Positions 12,701-24,200 of a stretch of DNA of 64,000 nucleotides are shown piece after piece. The stretch is taken from assembly GCA_030142905.1 (NCBI GenBank), contig JASJOG010000156.1:726001-790000 (forward strand). Direction: 5' to 3'. Position 1 is the first letter of the stretch. Every line of letters starts with the position of its first letter. Position numbers and translations under genes: made by a program. The notes under the pieces are model-generated. The model saw only the letters and a program-made list of their open reading frames with translations, was not told the DNA's origin and made no database searches. This DNA is from Heliopora coerulea (lineage: Eukaryota; Cnidaria; Anthozoa; Scleralcyonacea; Helioporidae).

Positions 12701-15700
12701 AATCATGTTAGAGGCATGACGTAGTATAGGTTTAGCATTGTGTGGATTAGCACAGCACAGCACAACACAGCACAACATTGTATGGCATGGCATAGTGTTG
12801 CGTTGTATGGCATAGTGTTGCGTTGTATGGCATAGTGTTGCGTTGTATGGCATGTCATAGCATAATGTTGCATAGCACACCTACCGTTGCAAGGAACAAC
12901 ATAGCATAGCGTGTGTTACACAGTATAGTACATGGTACACTGTGGCATGCCATGGCCTCGCTAGATAAGAGTACAGTACTGTAGGGATGTGCTGGATCTA
13001 GATACCGATATCTGGTAACGTTTAGCTATCCATTGTATCTGGTAATATTCATTTAGATGTTTACAGGGCAGTGCTGGACTCTTGCAAACAGGAAAATCGG
13101 TGATTTGAAATGTCTTCGAGTGTGTCTGTTAGCGTCTGATGCAAACTACAAAGACAGTTCTGCTGTAAAACTTATTCAAACTTGAGTAGTAACCCTTTGC
13201 TAGGTCAGGTTTGAATTTGAAATAGTTATATTACAAATGCCCAAAATAACCGTATATTCCCTTATCTAAATTATCATTTCCCCTGTATCAAGTACTTACA
13301 ACTACCTTGCATCTGGTTCATCCTTTTAATGCTCTAAAATAGATTGAAACAAAACCATCTTGTGACTTTGACTCCCACCAGAATCAGATGCTTTATTTAG
13401 GTGATGGAAACGTCTTGCAGATTTTGACAATGCGTTAGTGAATGAAAGATTTTCCAGATTCCCTAAAATGTGGTTTTATACAGCGATCCTGGTCGAGGTC
13501 TTGTCGGTGAAGTAGTCATAGGCAGATCGGAGACAGTCTTTTTCAGGGCAACTTACTTTTATGTTCTTTCTTGGCACAGATCAACAAACTAAAGAAGACA
13601 TTAGAAAAGTGTAACGGAGATTATCGTGAACGATGTGAAGAAACTGGAAAACTGGAACGAATATTATCAGGGAGAAACGAAGTGTTGAAACAACACCAGA
13701 AACGAACGGCTGAATTGGAGATTAACCAGACTAGACTGCAGCAACAAGTTGGAATATTAGAATTGGAATTAGGGCGCGAGAGAGAAACAAACGAAGAAGA
13801 GGCGAAGAATTTACAATCTTTACTAGAACAAGCTCGCCGAGATTTGGATGATAGGACGAAACAGTTAAACGAACTTAATGCGTCTCTAGTTGGCGTGCAT
13901 AAGGACATTAAACAAAGCTCGTCTCATGTTGTTGATCTAGAACAGTTATTACAGCAAACAAGAGAACTTTTGGAAAAAAAGTGTCGTGAAGCCAGTGAGC
14001 TCGCCGAGACATTGAAAGAAACAAAAAGGAAACTAAATGAGAATTCTGAGAACTATAGAAACCTAGAATTGACGTTATCCAAAACAACGAACAAGCTCAA
14101 AGAAAGAGAGGAAAGAGTCAGTGAACTTGATGCTGAACTGAGTAAGGCACAACGAGAAATACAAGAAACTGTTAATCAGTTGAAAGAACTGAAGAATGTT
14201 CTTGAAAATAACAAGAAAGAATTGAAGGAACAGGAAGATAAAGTGAATGAACTAGGCAAAGAACTAAATGAAAGCCAGGAACTTTTACAAATGAAGAATA
14301 AGGAAATTGATGAAAAAGACGCAAAAGTATCGGAGCTAGATCAGACGATCAGGGAGTGTCAATGGGAGCTGAAACAAAGAATGTCTGAGGTGAGACTACC
14401 AAAGTCGCCGTCTAGGTGTAACATATCGGAGAGTTATGAATTACATAGCTATAAATAATAAAAAGCATAACGTTGGTGGACTACGTAAATTTGTAAACTA
14501 AATACTGACGTTTTAAAACAACATAGATTTGGTTGCAAAAGGCGAGCTTTTATTGGATTGAGAGCAACCCTTCTTTCTTTTTCGTATTTTATGTAAAAAT
14601 ATTGAGAAAGTTACGAAAACTTACTCCCCCATATGTTCTTATATATTCCGTCCTTTTCATTTTTTGCCATAACTGTTTACAAGATGTCTTGATCGACTAA
14701 AAAGAAAGTCTTCGTCACCCTATTAATCGCTTTATAGTTTTGTAGAAATAACTAATTTTTTTTGGTTTGGTTTTTTTCTGTTTGTATTTTTCCCTTTGCA
14801 GATGAGTAAGTTAGATGTGTCAATGAAAGAGCAGAGAAGTGATTTAAAGCAGAAGACAAACGTTCTGGAACATTCCTTGAGCCAATACCAATATGAATTA
14901 AGTGAAAAAGTGCTGGAGGTGAGCTGTTGATACTGACCGCTAAATTGGCTCCTTGCATAAATATTTGGACGTCAATCAAATTCTTCCTGTTTGGACAGGT
15001 CTTTTAGATTGTTTTCTTGCTAAAATGGTAGTCATCCTCCAAAGCTGCCGTGCTGACAGTTTCAAAATTCTTCAAACATATTTCTAAAATTTTACAGTTG
15101 CATTTTGTGTTTAGAGGGAAGTTGGTTGATCTATCTTTACTGACTTTTACTCAATTCTAACGATCTTTTTCTCTTCAAAAGGTTAGTGAATTGAAGGCAA
15201 AACATGCTCAAAGCCAAGAACAACTCAAACAAAAATCGCTGCGATTAGAATACATGGAAAAGACGATGAAACAACAGCAGCAGGAGTTGAGAAAAAGAAT
15301 GAATCAAGTAACAGAATTTGAAAAAGTATGTATCAGGGAAAGTAAGTAAATGGGTGATGATGATGACTATGGCAGTTAACTTTATAAATAACAAAAATAA
15401 CGATAACGTCAACAGCGATAGTAATGATAATAATGTTAATAATGATAACAATAAATATGATAATAACCTTCCCCCTTATTTAATCACCGAAATGTTCATT
15501 TACAGGAGTTTACTAAACTAAAACTGGACTCAGATGACAAAACTGAAATCACCCAAGAACTTCGCCTATCAAGAGAGCAAGTCCAAAATGTTGTAAGCAT
15601 TTCTATCTATCTACAAAACTCTTTTGCGGACAATGAAGACGTCGAAACGTGGTCTGAGGTGCCCTGGTCGGAAAACCCTAAATTATGTCATCAGCACGTG

Positions 15701-17512
15701 ATTCCTGTTCAAAATTTTCCAATTACTTATGTCAATGAAACGTGTTGAGGAGATAGTTACTTTAGATTTTCCTGCTTTGAGTCAAAACTTGTCTAAATTT
15801 ACCTCTTTGACACTCATGAAGGAAAGTTGGAACTGCATCCAAGCCCTCGTGGGACATTCGAGAGATCCTGGCACAGACATTCAGTCCCCGCGGAAGTACC
15901 TGTTGACATCAGCTATAACTTTGCACCCCGTTTTTTTGAATTTGTATCACAGGGATCTTTCTTGAATAGGCCTTACGTTAAAGTAAACGAATGAGGTAGT
16001 TTGGAAATGGCCTGCCTTGTGTCATGTTTCTGATATTTAGTCAATGTCCTACAACACATGGCTGTCCTAGCAACATTTCTCAAACTTAGCTGATGTTTCG
16101 TAGATGCGAGATCGAGCGCATGTTCTATTTTCGGTAACATGTTTACGGAGTTAAGTTTCTGAAACTTTAGTGATATCCTGGGGGGAAAAAGCCTTCTGAA
16201 ACAAAATAATATATCACTAATGTATGAATAAGATGATGTATCTGGGTCTAACTATCTCTTGCTTACTTTTCCTTTTTTCTATAGCAATCTGAGCTGTTAA
16301 ATGCCCGTCGACGGCTCTTACAGTATGAAGGCAAGGAAAAGGAATTACTACAAGAACTTGAAGAAGCTCATGGTCTATTGGCGAACAAAGAGGTAGACTG
16401 CACTCGTCTTGCTAAGGAACTAGGTTCTGCCCAGGTGCGAGAGGCTCAAGCCGAGGCAAGATGTGTACAGGAAGTCCGACGAGTGGAGCAACAGCACTCG
16501 CTGAAAGTAGCCAACTACGAGAACGAGGTAACTATATATTGGTACAATGTACTTTGATTTGCTGTGTGTAATCTATCGCAAACTTGTACTTCTTTTTTCG
16601 TAGATTCAACATCTCAGGGAAAGCCATAGCAAGTTGTTTGCGCAAAAGGAAGAAGAAGATGCAACACGTCGTTTGAACATTCAGAAACTACGAGAAAACG
16701 AGAAAAATCACGAGAAGGAAATAAAGCGTTTAAAAGATGACTATAGAGCTTGTACTAATCATATGAATCATCTGAAAAGGCAGCTAGACCAATTACAAGA
16801 ACAAGCACAAGCCGCAAATGAAACGGTTGTCATCAAGGAATCCGAAGTATGAAACAGAAACGTATCAATATGTATATGTCTGTCTCTCTGTTTCTGTCCA
16901 TCTTTCTTTCTGTCTGTTTGTCTTTCTGAATATTTGGCTCACTTTGAAAGTTCTTTTCCTGTGTTGTAGATTACTCGTCTTCAAGCCAAAGTTTCTGGCT
17001 ATGAACGAGCTACTTTCGGCTCAAGATTACATTTTGATACTCCAGATTCCCGTTTATCTGCCATGCATACCAGGTCTTCCAGTCCTCCTTCTCACCCTAG
17101 TGGTCCAAAGTTATTTCCCAACTACCAGTCGAAAACTCCCGTAAAAAGAAGTAACTCTGCTCACGACCTTCACAGGGTCTCCGGCAGTTTAATATCCTTT
17201 GGGGCGCCTGCAACTTCAGGTGAATCACCTTACGAAGATTTAGACACCTCACCAAGAGCTCCAAGGATAATTTTACCTGCAGCCAAAGCGCACCTATCAA
17301 ACTCAGCTGGTGAAAGTAACACGTTTGAAAGGCTATTTGATCAGGCTCGCCGTGAGTTAGATGTTTCAGGAGGTCTGGATTTCCACGCTGACAACAATTC
17401 AAAACAGGTTGAGAACAAGGAGGCTGAAACATGGACCTCGTTACTTGGAGGACATGGTCGAACAAACAACGTTGAGAGATCGTTGAATCAAGATGATGAA
17501 AACAACCAGTAA
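734..17512 (+). CDS. CCDC18: CCDC18-like long coiled-coil protein, 21 coding exons
   Basis: Coding exons read by eye: 734-888, 1698-1772, 5395-5578, 6109-6273, 6645-6754, 7145-7273, 7551-7647, 8314-8435, 8834-9131, 9839-9869, 10379-10677, 11460-11711, 12056-12116, 12302-12579, 13580-14389, 14802-14918, 15182-15325, 15506-15592, 16285-16527, 16604-16846, 16970-17512. All have GT/AG borders and phases that close; the total is 4443 nt, about 1480 aa (human CCDC18 is about 1450). The N-terminus is Ser/Thr-rich (MSRRSSVTSL). Then comes almost continuous heptad-type coiled coil rich in E, K, Q and L, including an 810-nt uninterrupted exon. The tail is a non-coiled Ser/Pro-rich region with HTRSSSPPSHPSGP. 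An early block, LRKKLYKLREENTSL followed by NQNHNLM, recalls CCDC18. The start could instead be an in-frame ATG at 710. In vertebrates CCDC18 is a centriolar-satellite or centrosome-associated coiled-coil protein; a scaffold role here is inference. Assignment rests on architecture, length and closeness to RPL5; another long coiled-coil family is the alternative. Confidence 0.72.
2221..2610. repeat. About 60-bp tandem repeat, roughly 7 copies, in CCDC18 intron 2
   Basis: Each unit carries a block like CTTTGTACTACTGG, then GATACAATATTATC, then CATCAGATA and AAGCAGTTTTCTCT. Units begin near 2221, 2281, 2341, 2400, 2460, 2520 and 2579. Copies differ by substitutions and 1-bp indels. A short open frame crossing the array is a by-product. 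It lies just left of the transposon at 2742. Confidence 0.8.
2742..5129 (-). mobile_element. DNA transposon with DFSENY-type transposase-like ORF, TIRs and subterminal 14-mers
   Basis: The ends are a perfect 15-bp inverted repeat: GGGTAATTCCATGGT at 2742-2756 and its complement at 5115-5129. Both are flanked outside by TCAT (2738-2741 and 5130-5133), a likely 4-bp target-site duplication. Inside is one minus-strand transposase-like ORF (3463-4377). The 14-bp motif GTGACTCAYGTTAC or close variants occurs at 2755, 2934, 3121, 3135, 4560, 4577, 4593 and 4759: four on each side of the ORF, all in one orientation. Subterminal repeats of this kind are usual transposase-binding sites (established for several superfamilies); that function here is inference. 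A 4-bp duplication with a GGG terminus would suit a Sola-type element, but this superfamily was not confirmed. The element sits in CCDC18 intron 2, antisense to the gene. Confidence 0.75.
3463..4377 (-). pseudogene. Decayed transposase-like ORF with C-terminal SH3/Tudor-like segment
   Basis: From the ATG at 4319 the frame reads MDFSENYTCVSQDEIQSAHW, later IWYDGPSLQFKNCF and then FFATSHGKGPVDGIGG. These blocks (DFSENY, DG..QFKN, HGKGP-DG) mark a family widespread in invertebrate genomes, usually as intronless multicopy ORFs, and consistent with an acidic-residue nuclease fold. The open frame extends upstream of that ATG to a stop near 4375, so the true N-terminus is lost or lies beyond the stop. 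At the 3' end a 23-bp tandem duplication (about 3660-3705) shifts the frame. The shifted frame continues as an acidic linker and a segment FEVGDWYAVEYEGKVYPGEV, an SH3/Tudor-like fold often found at the end of such proteins. The ORF is therefore broken. Superfamily is uncertain. Confidence 0.65.
7905..8260. repeat. Imperfect AGT/AGC/GGT trinucleotide repeat in CCDC18 intron 7
   Basis: A degenerate triplet run, purest at 7995-8050 where AGTAGC and AGC units repeat. Because the unit is 3 bp, poly-Ser, poly-Leu and poly-Tyr/Cys frames stay open on both strands; none is a gene. It lies between exons ending at 7647 and starting at 8314. Confidence 0.85.
12755..12880. repeat. 20-bp tandem repeat in CCDC18 intron 14
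   Basis: Three near-identical copies of CATAGTGTTGCGTTGTATGG (about 12788-12850) are preceded by short CACAGCACAA repeats and followed by decayed CATAGCA units. It lies within the 1-kb intron between exons 12302-12579 and 13580-14389. Confidence 0.75.
15350..15475. repeat. Degenerate GATAAC/AAT-rich simple repeat in a CCDC18 intron
   Basis: Runs of GATAA, AATAAT and AACAA in the 180-bp intron between exons 15182-15325 and 15506-15592. No coding or structural feature is visible. Confidence 0.6.
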
Positions 17513-18600
17513 AGTTTCCACACGACAACGTATTTTGATATTATATTTCATATAATGACATTCTTTCCTGCTGGATCTCCAACAGCACACACGAGCTATA
17601 TTTGGCATTCAGGGAAAAACTGCACGGTCTCCTGACACTTTTTAATGTACTCACTCCAGGTTGTACGTCGACTGCTGTGGAAGACATCAGAATTGCTGTA
17701 GTTACTTCTGAATTAACAAAAAATTACACGTGTGTGGTGGGTATTATTATACAGCGTAAGGTCCTAGGACACGAATTTGCCTGACACTTCCAAACGTTCA
17801 CCAACTCTTTGTTACAAATGTAGCACCAAGTGCCGATCAGTTTAAGTTACAAGATGGCGTCGAATAGATTACCGTTATAACAGCATCAGCAGGCTAATTA
17901 CGCCTAGTAAACTGTGATAAAGAATGCGAAAAAAAATTGTATGGAGCTACTTTCAGTAGTGCTGACGTAATTCTCCCTATCCATGACTTAAACAAGAAAA
18001 CAGGGAGAAAAAGTTTGAGAACTGTACTGAAATTACATATAGCATCAAAATAGCTCTTCATACTACTTGAAGAGCCATTTTACTGTATAAATGCAATATC
18101 TTATTAATTCTTCTTAGAAAATTTCTATTTTTCATATTTATATGTAGAGTAAGTTAAGAAAGTGTTGATGAGGTGCAATATCAAGTTTATCTTGTTTTCT
18201 TTAATATTTATGATGTGAACTCACGCTGTAAAATTTTGTGTTTAAGAAAAATGAAAACAAAATTATGAAATACCCACACACAGTTAGATCCCTCTTCGTT
18301 GTCATTACAACGCATGTGAGTTTTTTGTGGATATCTGGTTATCAAACTGTTTATGGTGTTTGCCAGAGTTCACGCATTAATGTCTAGGCCCAAGTAAAGG
18401 AAAAGAGATATTTGGCAATTCTATCAGGTTCATTTCAGTTTGTCAAAGTTTTGCATGTTTGAAACAGCGACTGTGCACTGCTCAATTGTTGTTCGTGACA
18501 AAACACGCAACCGACACGTAAAACGTGGTGAAACTCGAACTTTGCTCGAAGAGCGGTCTTTCGATTCTTTCACACAAGGTCAACCTTTAACCGAAGCTAC
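17513..18600 (+). other. CCDC18 3' region and RPL5 upstream region
   Basis: This 1.1-kb gap holds the CCDC18 3' UTR and the RPL5 promoter. No clean AATAAA was found after the CCDC18 stop. Just before the RPL5 ATG, at about 18550-18595, there are pyrimidine tracts such as TCTTTC and CCTTT that could supply the 5'-TOP start typical of ribosomal-protein mRNAs. The exact start cannot be fixed from sequence alone. Nothing else is seen. Confidence 0.4.
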
Positions 18601-18627
18601 TTGAAGGAGTATTGAACGAGAAAAATC

Positions 18628-19053
18628 ATGGTGAGGAGGAATGTCTCCCAATAATACTGTATAAAAAGTATTTATTAGTGATGTAACTTTAAAATGGCTT
18701 GAAAACGATGGTTGTGCTTCGAAGATTGATGTGATTTTTTCGGATTGCATTTGCATTTATTGAGGACCTTTTTGAGTCTTGTTGTATTTTTGTAAGGGAT
18801 TCGTCAAAGTGATCAAGAACAAAGCTTATTACAAGAGATTCCAAGTCAAATTCCGACGTCGACGAGGTACGTGATGGCTGTAAAGGTTTCATAAATCAAA
18901 ATTTTAAACTTACTATTGTCTTTTTTTTGCTAAAATTCTTTGTAAGGTCAGCGTCATTGTCTAGTTTACTAATACTTGTTTTCGATAACCAACTGAGGTT
19001 ATCAACAATTTCAGAATTAGAAATAACAATGGATAACAAAATGTGTGTGTGTG

Positions 19054-19094
<41 letters not shown>

Positions 19095-19157
19095 TATAAA
19101 CAAGCATGGGTAATTTCCCAGTAAGCCGAGTGCTCAATGCAATAGGGGCTATCCATA

Positions 19158-19205
<48 letters not shown>

Positions 19206-21226
19206 GGGGGTGGACAAAAAAAAGTGGCCCCCATATAAAAATAGAGCTTATGGGATATAAACTTCACAAGCTTGCAGAAGATGTGAAGAAATGAAAAAAA
19301 CTATACAGTTGAAGAATAAATTAGCTGAACACTTACGATTTATGATCCTCAAATTTGATTTTTACAACAGATGTAATAAGAAATAAAAATATCATTAAAT
19401 AATGTAAATATTTTAAATGGTATGCCATTGTTGTCGTTTGGCGTTACTAACAAACTTTTTGCTTAATAAACACGCTTTCAACTCAAAATAATATCACATT
19501 CGTACATGTATTATGCTACTGTTATCAGCAGTACAGTTTATGCCTAAAATCTATCAGTACTTTGTTGGCATTCCCTTAGATTTTATGACAGCTTTGCATC
19601 GACTAGGCATGCTTTCAACAAGCTTATGCAAGTATTCATCAGTTATTTCCTTCCATCCACTTTTAAGTATTTCAAAAAGCTCATCTTCATTCTTTGGGTT
19701 TCTATTTTTGGTCAAATGATTCAATTTAGCCCATAAATTTTCAATGGGGTTTAAATCTGGCGATTGAGCTGGCCATTGCATAACATCAAGCTTCTTATTT
19801 TTAAGATATTTTGAAACCACCCCACTCGTGTTTAGGGTCGTTGTCGTGTTGGAATACAAGACCATCAGGACATAACCAATTGGCAGATGGGACAAGATGA
19901 TGTATCAAGATTTTCCTGTATACTTCTCCAGTTTTTATTCCCTTGACATGATGTAAATCACCAACGCCCTTCCACGAAAAACATCCCCAGACATTAATGG
20001 ATTTTTCATGTTTCACTGTTCCCTGCATTGAGCGATTTGACATCTTTTCACCTTTAGTTATCCACACATATTGAGTGGATTGGTTTTGAAAACAAAATGG
20101 CAACTCATCGCTCCATACAACTCGCTTCCATTGATTCTTGATCCAACAAACATGCTCACGGGCAAATGATAAACGTAACAAACGATTATTCTGACTAACA
20201 TAAGGCTTCTTAGATTTCTTTCTCTATGCCAAGCCTTTTTCTTTGAGATGGTGCTGAATAGTTTTGCAGCTTACTTTGTCTCCTGTCTGAGCTTTGAGTT
20301 GATATGCTATTTCTTTTTTTGTCAGTGTTCCTGCTTTGGAACATTTAACAATGAAATGATCACTTTGCTCACTAGTTTTACATTTTCAACCAGAGCCAAG
20401 ACTGCCTCCACAACTTCCACTCATCTTCAACTTTGTGCAAAGTTTCTTTGCTCCTGAGTAACTCAGGTTATATTCCTGTGAAATTTGACAAGCACCAACT
20501 CCAGCCTTGAGCATTCCAAGAATTTCATGATTCCTTCCAGTCTTGGCTTGTGATCTTTCTTTCTGGGTTTCTTTTCTTGTCTTTTTAGCCATTTCCTCTT
20601 CTGTACCAATAATCCCTTTCCAGTGCATCCAAAAAGGTCTAATGAATCTGTCCAGTAAAACTTTAGTATTTACGAAAACCATTCAAACATTGTTGGAAGG
20701 TGATTCTGATTGATTTTTTGCCAGAACGTGAGGGCTAAAGCGCCTATGCTCAAGACATTCAAAGGTATATAATATTACCTAACTTTCGAAAACAACACGA
20801 CCTGATATTAAAATCGACAAAAATTTGTATTTCTCCTTATTTTAGTATTTAAATCTATTGTGTAAGTTCAAATTTAACAAGATGTTGACCTGTATGTGCT
20901 AAAACAAAGTGGTTTCTACATTTTCTATCACTTTGGTATATGTTTGAATAAAAAACTGTATTTCTATACAGGGGCTACTTTTTTTTGTCCACCCCCTGTA
21001 TATATATATATATATGTATATATACATGTAACTACAGATGGAACCGTTTCGGCCTATTGGGCCTCATCACTGTAGTGCTGATGAGTAGGATGGAGTAGCC
21101 TACATTATATAGGTCACTCAAATGTTCCACACTTGTGGTACATCTAAGCCATGCCAGAGCACTCTAACTAGAGACTAGTTAGCATATATACATATATATA
21201 TATACATATATATGTATGTATATATG

Positions 21227-21269
<43 letters not shown>

Positions 21270-24200
21270 GTATAAGTATGTAGATATAGGCATTGATAAA
21301 ATGTAGATATGCATATGAATATTTATGCATAAATATCTGGGTGAATGGTTTCCAAGGAAAAACAGAGTGCCCCATACAATTGTATACAGGTTCAATATAT
21401 ACTTTGATATTGCCTGAATTTTCTTAGTCATCATCACATGGAAGACTGCAAAAGCACAAAGTACCATGTGATGACAGCTGTGAAAATTTAGACAATATGA
21501 GAGTATGAATGTAAAGACAAAGTTGGATTTGTTATTCACTTGCTAAGTTTCAGGTTGCAGCCAATAAAAGAATGAGTCGTTATAAGCAGATTTGGATGTA
21601 TAAGCTACAACATGTGTTACAGTGCATTCATTTAGATTTAAAAAGTTTTTTACTGCTGTGTTGTTTTTTCTTATATTTGTTTTCAATAACATTTGGATTT
21701 TTTACATTTATGATAATATAATGATAATTCAAATGTGAGTTTCCTGTTTGCATTTGTTTTGGATCACTGAGGAAATTGTAACATGGTGGCATTTATTGGC
21801 ATAAAGTGTAAGAACATGTTAAATCTTTAATGTAAGAGCTGGTGTCATAAAGTTGTAAACATTTTGTATAGGTTGTCATCATTTTAATTACCCTACAGAT
21901 TCTTGGGAAACTATTCATGTGAACATTTGTTTTACTTTATATAGAGGGTAAAACTGATTACCGTGCTCGACAACGTCTCATCACTCAAGATAAAAATAAA
22001 TACAACACTCCAAAATATCGTTTGGTTGTTCGATTCACCAACAAAGATATCATTTGCCAGGTAACTAGCATAAACATTTTGTTGTAAATGGAAATCCTTT
22101 TCACTGGCAAAAAAGTAAAAATTAATGATGTATCATTAACATTACTATAACAATAAGCCACTAAAACTGCATAGGAATTAGTGAAAGTCATTTGATACAT
22201 TATTAATGCATAAACAGCTTTTTCTTAGAGCGTTCATGAAAGAATTAAAATATGAAGTTGAAACTCATCAGGCCTCTGTTATATATTTTCAGGTAGCATA
22301 TGCCAAAATTGAGGGGGATGTCATCATTTGTGCTGCTTATGCGCATGAGTTACCCCGTTATGGAATCAAGGTGGGGTTGACTAACTATGCATCTGCTTAC
22401 TGCACTGGATTGTTGATTGCAAGGAGGGTAAGTTAAAAGCCCTTTCTCAAGCAATATGGTTATTTAAACATAAAAGCCAAAAATTATTTGTTCAAATAGT
22501 TATTGCAGATTTGGTCAATATGTGTGACAGTTGATTGGCTAGGGTAACTATCAAAAGATGAGGAAACTAACACAAAAAATAAAACTAAATTTCCTTTTTC
22601 CTACCCCTATAGCTAATACAGTAAGGGTTCTCAACAAAGGGGTAATTACCCAAAAAGTGGTAATTTGGGCTATCTTGGGGGTAACAGGAGACCAGCAACA
22701 ACAATAGAAAAATATGACAAAAATAGAACTGAAAACAAATCCTGCTGTAGGGAAGTGTAGACTGGTATGTATAGAGTGTAGATTGTAGAATGTAGAAATT
22801 GTAGACTGTAGAGTAGACTGTATAATAGACCATATAGTGTAGCTGTAGATCATAGAGTAAAGACCTGATGTAGATTGTAATACAGTAAAATCTTTAAAAT
22901 GTTTTACTTTTATCAGTCTTATGTTTTGTCACTGAAGTGGGTAATGGGGTGAACAGTGTTACCTCAAGTGGGTAATAGATGCTAGTGGGTTGAGAACCCC
23001 TGTAACATAGAAACCAAATTAGCAGCCCAAAACAGATTTGCATTGGGAAAATAAAATTTAACTTACCCCAAGAAAATTTTTTTAGAAAAGTAGATTCTGC
23101 ATGATGAGTTTTTTTTCTTTATCTGGCTTTGAAATGAGCTAGTGACACACTTTGCTTACATCAAAAATGGAGCTCTGTGTACCTTATTTTATAAGAAGCA
23201 GAAAAAGTTTGAAGGTTGCACTTTCCTTGAACTAAGCTACAACTTTGTACCTTATGGGGATGTCAATTATAGGTTAGTAGTGTTGGTTTCCTAGTGTAAG
23301 TTATATTGACTTTGCAAATAGCTTTTTGATTATAGGCTGGGATAGTGTGTACAATTTAAAATCTTTGATGGTGTCTTTTCACCCAACAATCCAATCAAGG
23401 TATACTGCAGTTTGGTTGCATGCAAGCCTTAACTAGTATCTGCCTTTGAGGATAGCATTAAAGTAAATGGTTTGAACCTGGGAGAATCGTGATATGTTTG
23501 TGGAAGTGGATCGTCCAGGTTAGTGTAGTCTTGAGAAAGACTACACTAACCTGGACAATCTACTTCCACAAACATATGAAGATAATATTATTATTGCATC
23601 ATGTTGACTGGGATTGAATATCAATTTATATTTATTGAGAGGTATTTCAGTTTGGTGGTTGACTTACTCAAGGAAAAAGGTAGAACTGGTTTCAGATTAA
23701 AAAAAAAAGTAAACTGATTTACAGATAAGCTACCCTAGCCTCATTGATACAAGCTAATTCCATAAGATAATTATTTGTTTTGCTTGTTTCATTGCTACAT
23801 CACTAAAGAAGTAAGAAGTAAATCAGCACATTACTTTTTATGGGAAAATGGATACAAATTATTTTAATCCAGGTTCTTGTCATTCTATTAGTTACTGACA
23901 AAGCTGAAACTTCATGAAATTTACACTGGAAATGAAGAAGTCGATGGTGAGGATTACAATGTTGAGGATGTTGAGGGATCACCAGGTGCTTTTAGGTGTT
24001 TCCTTGATGTGGGTTTAGCTAAGACCAGTACTGGAGCCCGTGTCTTTGGTGCTCTGAAAGGAGCTTTGGATGGAGGACTGGACATTCCACATAGGTAAGG
24101 GATTTCTAATAACAGGATCATTAGTACAAGAAAAAGAACTTCTGAACTGGCTTCTGAATTCATAAAGCCATGAATCAGCTATTCAAAGCTTGGAAAACTT

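Noticed and set aside
18896..19294. YIYIYI-type frames around 19.1 and 21.2 kb
   Set aside because: Translations of TA microsatellites.
22428..23891. Box C/D snoRNA in an RPL5 intron (known in vertebrate RPL5)
   Set aside because: An ATGATGA word near 23100 has no CTGA D box or terminal stem at suitable distance; other introns gave nothing better.
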